A stretch of DNA of 64,000 nucleotides from Aquibium sp. ELW1220 (lineage in GTDB: Bacteria > Pseudomonadota > Alphaproteobacteria > Rhizobiales > Rhizobiaceae): positions 1-64,000 of the forward strand of contig NZ_JAOAOQ010000009.1 in assembly GCF_030398385.1 (NCBI RefSeq), given 5' to 3'. Position numbers and translations under genes: made by a program. Below the pieces are notes generated by a model. The model saw only the letters and a program-made list of their open reading frames with translations. It made no database searches and was not told the origin of the DNA. This document shows, piece after piece, positions 61,645-64,000 of this stretch (positions are counted from its first letter, which is position 1; every line of letters starts with the position of its first letter).

Positions 61645-62811
61645 ATGACCACCCTCGTCTCCAAATGGAACTACCCCACCACGGTCCGCTTCGGCGCGGG
61701 GCGCATCTCGGAACTGCCGGACGCGCTCGCGCAGACCGGCATCAGGCATCCGCTCTTCGTGACCGATCCAGGGCTGGCGAAACTGCCGGTGGTGGCCGAT
61801 ACGCTGAAGATCCTCGACGCGGCCAAGATTCCCTACCGGGTGTTCTCCGACGTCAAGCCGAACCCGGTCGAGTCCAACCTCACTGCCGGCATCGCCATGT
61901 TCAACGAGGGCGGCCATGACGGCGTGATCGCCTTTGGCGGCGGCTCGGCGCTGGATCTGGGCAAGCTGATCGCCTTCCAGGCCCACCAGACGAGGCCGGT
62001 GTGGGACTTCGAGGACATCGGCGACTGGTGGACCCGCGCCGACGCCTCCAAGATCGCGCCGATCGTGGCCGTGCCGACGACGGCCGGAACGGGCTCCGAG
62101 GTCGGCCGCGCCGGCGTCATCACGCACGAGGCGAGCCATACCAAGAAGGTCATCTTCCACCCGAAGATGCTGCCGGCGATCGTCATCGCCGACCCGGCGC
62201 TGACCGTCGGCATGCCCGGCTTCATCACTGTCGGCACCGGCATGGACGCGCTGGCGCACTGCCTCGAGGCCTATTGCGCGCCGGGCTACCACCCGATGGC
62301 CGACGGCATCGCGGTCGAGGGCGTGCGGCTGGTGCTGGAGAACCTGCCGAAGGCAGTCGCCGACGGCAAGGACCTGACGGCGCGCGCGCACATGATGTCT
62401 GCCGCCGCCATGGGTGCCACCGCGTTCCAGAAGGGGCTCGGCGCCATCCACTCGCTGTCGCATCCGATCGGCGCGCTCTACGACACGCATCACGGCATGA
62501 CCAACGCCGTCTTCATGCCCTACGTGCTCGCCTTCAATCGTCCGGCGATCGAGGAGCGCATCGAACGGCTTTCCGCCTATTGCGGCATTTCCGGAGGCTT
62601 CGACGGCTTCGCAGCGGCGATCCTCAAGCTGCGCGAGGACCTCGGCGTGCCGCACACGCTGGGCGGGCTGATCAAGGACCTGGCCATGGACGACGCGCGC
62701 AAGGACCTGATCGCCGAGATGGCGATCGTCGATCCGACTGCCGGCGGCAACCCCGTCCGCCTCACCAAGGAGGCCGCGCTGGCGCTTCTCGAGGAGGCGA
62801 TCGCGGGCTGA
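61645..62811 (+). CDS. Iron-containing alcohol dehydrogenase
   Basis: 388-residue group III alcohol dehydrogenase. Cofactor region GHDGVIAFGGGSALDLGKLI, metal-site residues in TVGTGMDALAHCLEAY, LSHPIGALYDTHHGMTNAVFMPYV. Interconverts an alcohol and its aldehyde with NAD(H). Followed on the same strand by the aldehyde-linked solute-binding gene. The separate aldehyde dehydrogenase upstream would complete alcohol-to-acid oxidation. Confidence 0.94.
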   Translation: MTTLVSKWNYPTTVRFGAGRISELPDALAQTGIRHPLFVTDPGLAKLPVVADTLKILDAAKIPYRVFSDVKPNPVESNLTAGIAMFNEGGHDGVIAFGGGSALDLGKLIAFQAHQTRPVWDFEDIGDWWTRADASKIAPIVAVPTTAGTGSEVGRAGVITHEASHTKKVIFHPKMLPAIVIADPALTVGMPGFITVGTGMDALAHCLEAYCAPGYHPMADGIAVEGVRLVLENLPKAVADGKDLTARAHMMSAAAMGATAFQKGLGAIHSLSHPIGALYDTHHGMTNAVFMPYVLAFNRPAIEERIERLSAYCGISGGFDGFAAAILKLREDLGVPHTLGGLIKDLAMDDARKDLIAEMAIVDPTAGGNPVRLTKEAALALLEEAIAG

Positions 62812-62899
62812 GCAGCGGCGCGCAACGCCGGTGCCGGCTCGCGTGTCGGCGCCGGGTCGGTGGATGCCTATCAATTAGCCGGAGAAGTACCGAATCCGA

Positions 62900-62918
62900 T
62901 TGCCGTGGAACGCGGCAA
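62900..62918. promoter_or_regulatory. Possible operator before the solute-binding gene
   Basis: TTGCCG and CGGCAA (6-base arms, 7-base spacer) lie 118 bases before the start of the solute-binding protein gene. It could be an operator, but one short GC-rich inverted repeat is weak evidence. Confidence 0.25.
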
Positions 62919-63035
62919 GGGCTAGCTTTTCCTGGGCTCGTGCGAAGATGACAGCGGCGTTCATCCAATTGTCACGGGACACCGGTAACCGCGTCGCAGG
63001 CGTCGTTCGACGCCACACCCTACGGAGAAGAAAAG

Positions 63036-64000
63036 ATGATGAAACGCACGGGAACAGCACTTTCCATGACTGCGGCCTTCCTGATGGTCTCGACGGCCAT
63101 TTCGTCGGCGCAGGACCTCGCGGCGCTGGAAGCTGCCGCCAAGGCCGAGGGCATGCTTACCACGATCGCGCTGCCGCATGACTGGTGCGGCTATGGCGAA
63201 GTGATCGCCGGCTTCAAGGCGAAGTACCCCGAGATCACCGTCAACGAGCTGAACCCGGATGCCGGCTCGGCCGACGAGCTGGAAGCGGTTCGCGCCAACA
63301 AGGACAACAAGGGCCCGCAGGCGCCGGACGTCCTCGACATCGGCCTGGCCTTCGGCCCGCAGGCGCAGTCCGAGGGGCTGTTGATGCCCTACAAGGTCTC
63401 GACCTGGGACTCGATCCCCGACAACGTCAAGGACGCCGATGGCCACTGGTACGGCGACTACTACGGCGTGCTCTCGTTCGCTGTGAACACCGACATCGTC
63501 AAGACGCTGCCGACCGACTGGTCCGACCTGCTCAAGCCGGAATACGCCGCCAGCGTCGCGCTCGCAGGTGATCCGCGCGCCTCGAACCAGGCGATCTTCG
63601 GCGTTCATGCCGCGGGCCTGGCCACCGGTGCTGCGGCGGGCGAGGCGGCCGGCGAGGCTGGCCTGAACTTCTTCGCCGAGCTCAACAAGGCGGGCAACTT
63701 CGTCCCGACCATCGGCAAGTCCGGCACGCTCGCGCAGGGCGCCACGCCGATCGTCATCTGGTGGGACTACAACGCGCTTTCGGGCCGCGACGCGCTCAAC
63801 GGCAACCCGCCGGTCGAGGTCGTCGTGCCGGCGTCGGGCGTCGTGGCCGGCGTCTACGTGCAGGCGATCAGCGCCTACGCGCCGCATCCGAACGCTGCCA
63901 AGCTGTGGATGGAATACCTCTACTCCGACGAAGGCCAGCTCGGCTGGCTGAAGGGCTACTGCCACCCGATCCGCTTCAACGACATGGTCGCCCGCGGCGT
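63036..64000 (+). CDS. ABC transporter extracellular solute-binding protein (partial)
   Basis: The gene runs off the right edge; 321 codons are visible. A Sec signal peptide ends near SSAQ (ISSAQDLAALEAAA), followed by a family-1 binding fold of the iron(III)/polyamine/phosphonate-like type, which begins AKAEGMLTTIALPHDWCGYG and has DVLDIGLAFGPQAQSEGLLMPY. Start ATG 63036 after GGAGAAGAAAAG; a second ATG follows directly. Its permease and ATPase genes, if present, lie beyond the window. It could import the amine or amino-alcohol substrate proposed for this region. Confidence 0.9.
   Translation, partial: MMKRTGTALSMTAAFLMVSTAISSAQDLAALEAAAKAEGMLTTIALPHDWCGYGEVIAGFKAKYPEITVNELNPDAGSADELEAVRANKDNKGPQAPDVLDIGLAFGPQAQSEGLLMPYKVSTWDSIPDNVKDADGHWYGDYYGVLSFAVNTDIVKTLPTDWSDLLKPEYAASVALAGDPRASNQAIFGVHAAGLATGAAAGEAAGEAGLNFFAELNKAGNFVPTIGKSGTLAQGATPIVIWWDYNALSGRDALNGNPPVEVVVPASGVVAGVYVQAISAYAPHPNAAKLWMEYLYSDEGQLGWLKGYCHPIRFNDMVARG

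Noticed and set aside
60097-62874. A 925-codon open frame on the minus strand opposite the dehydrogenase genes
   Set aside because: Same effect of high GC; it spans two unrelated dehydrogenase genes and the palindrome between them.
1-64000. CRISPR arrays, insertion sequences, phage genes, tRNA or rRNA genes
   Set aside because: No evenly spaced direct repeats, transposase or integrase motifs, or tRNA cloverleaf-like segments were seen on reading; a tRNAscan or CRISPR search would settle it.

Overview
The window is high-GC DNA with strong third-position GC, dense codirectional operons and frequent ATGA, TGATG or GTGA gene overlaps. The gene set fits an alphaproteobacterium of the Hyphomicrobiales, plausibly a Mesorhizobium/Phyllobacteriaceae-like soil organism: split pntAA/pntAB/pntB beside the aa3 oxidase subunit IV gene, DUF992, a heterotetrameric sarcosine oxidase operon, several branched-chain-amino-acid-type ABC transporters and a TRAP system. 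The family placement is inference. No rRNA, tRNA, CRISPR array, insertion sequence or prophage was seen.

Layout. (1) 293-8103: an indolepyruvate ferredoxin oxidoreductase-family enzyme, a membrane PAS-GGDEF-EAL protein, a FeeM/LuxI-like N-acyl amino acid synthase and a Crp/Fnr regulator. (2) 8402-15642: an acyl-CoA ligase in an operon with a complete branched-chain-type ABC importer. (3) 15679-19786: a Uma2-family protein, then cytochrome oxidase subunit IV and proton-translocating transhydrogenase. (4) 19902-23972, minus strand: DUF992 protein, TPR lipoprotein, ribosomal protein S21, HerA-like ATPase and a small SET-domain protein. (5) 24192-30175: sarcosine oxidase soxB-(unknown)-soxD-soxA-soxG. 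(6) 30265-31053: a second diguanylate cyclase.

(7) 31083-45096 is the most interesting catabolic locus. A TetR gene and an operator-like palindrome lie between two divergent operons. The minus operon encodes SDR, MaoC, an APH-type phosphotransferase and a second SDR. The plus operon encodes TetR, an ACAD10/11-like acyl-CoA dehydrogenase, two MDR oxidoreductases, a second complete branched-chain-type ABC importer, a second acyl-CoA ligase and a binding protein. The pairing of phosphotransferase, ACAD, ligase and SDR matches the logic of mammalian ACAD10/ACAD11 and Pseudomonas Lva 4-hydroxy-acid catabolism, so I propose uptake, CoA activation, phosphorylation-dependent isomerisation and beta-oxidation of a 4-hydroxy (or similar) acid.

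(8) 45282-52861: an ABC-F ATPase, a TetR gene divergent from a DUF4386-like membrane protein with two tandem palindromic operators between them, and an RND efflux pump with its adaptor. (9) 53070-64000: an RpiR regulator divergent from an N-formylglutamate amidohydrolase-family enzyme, a TRAP transporter, a glutamine-synthetase-family ligase, an XRE/PIN toxin-antitoxin pair, an aldehyde dehydrogenase, an iron alcohol dehydrogenase and a solute-binding protein cut by the window end. Together these could form a gamma-glutamylation pathway for an amine or amino alcohol, interrupted by the toxin-antitoxin pair.

Numerous long open frames opposite the genes are treated as by-products of high GC. 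Only one stretch over 300 bases lacks a gene (6191-6544).
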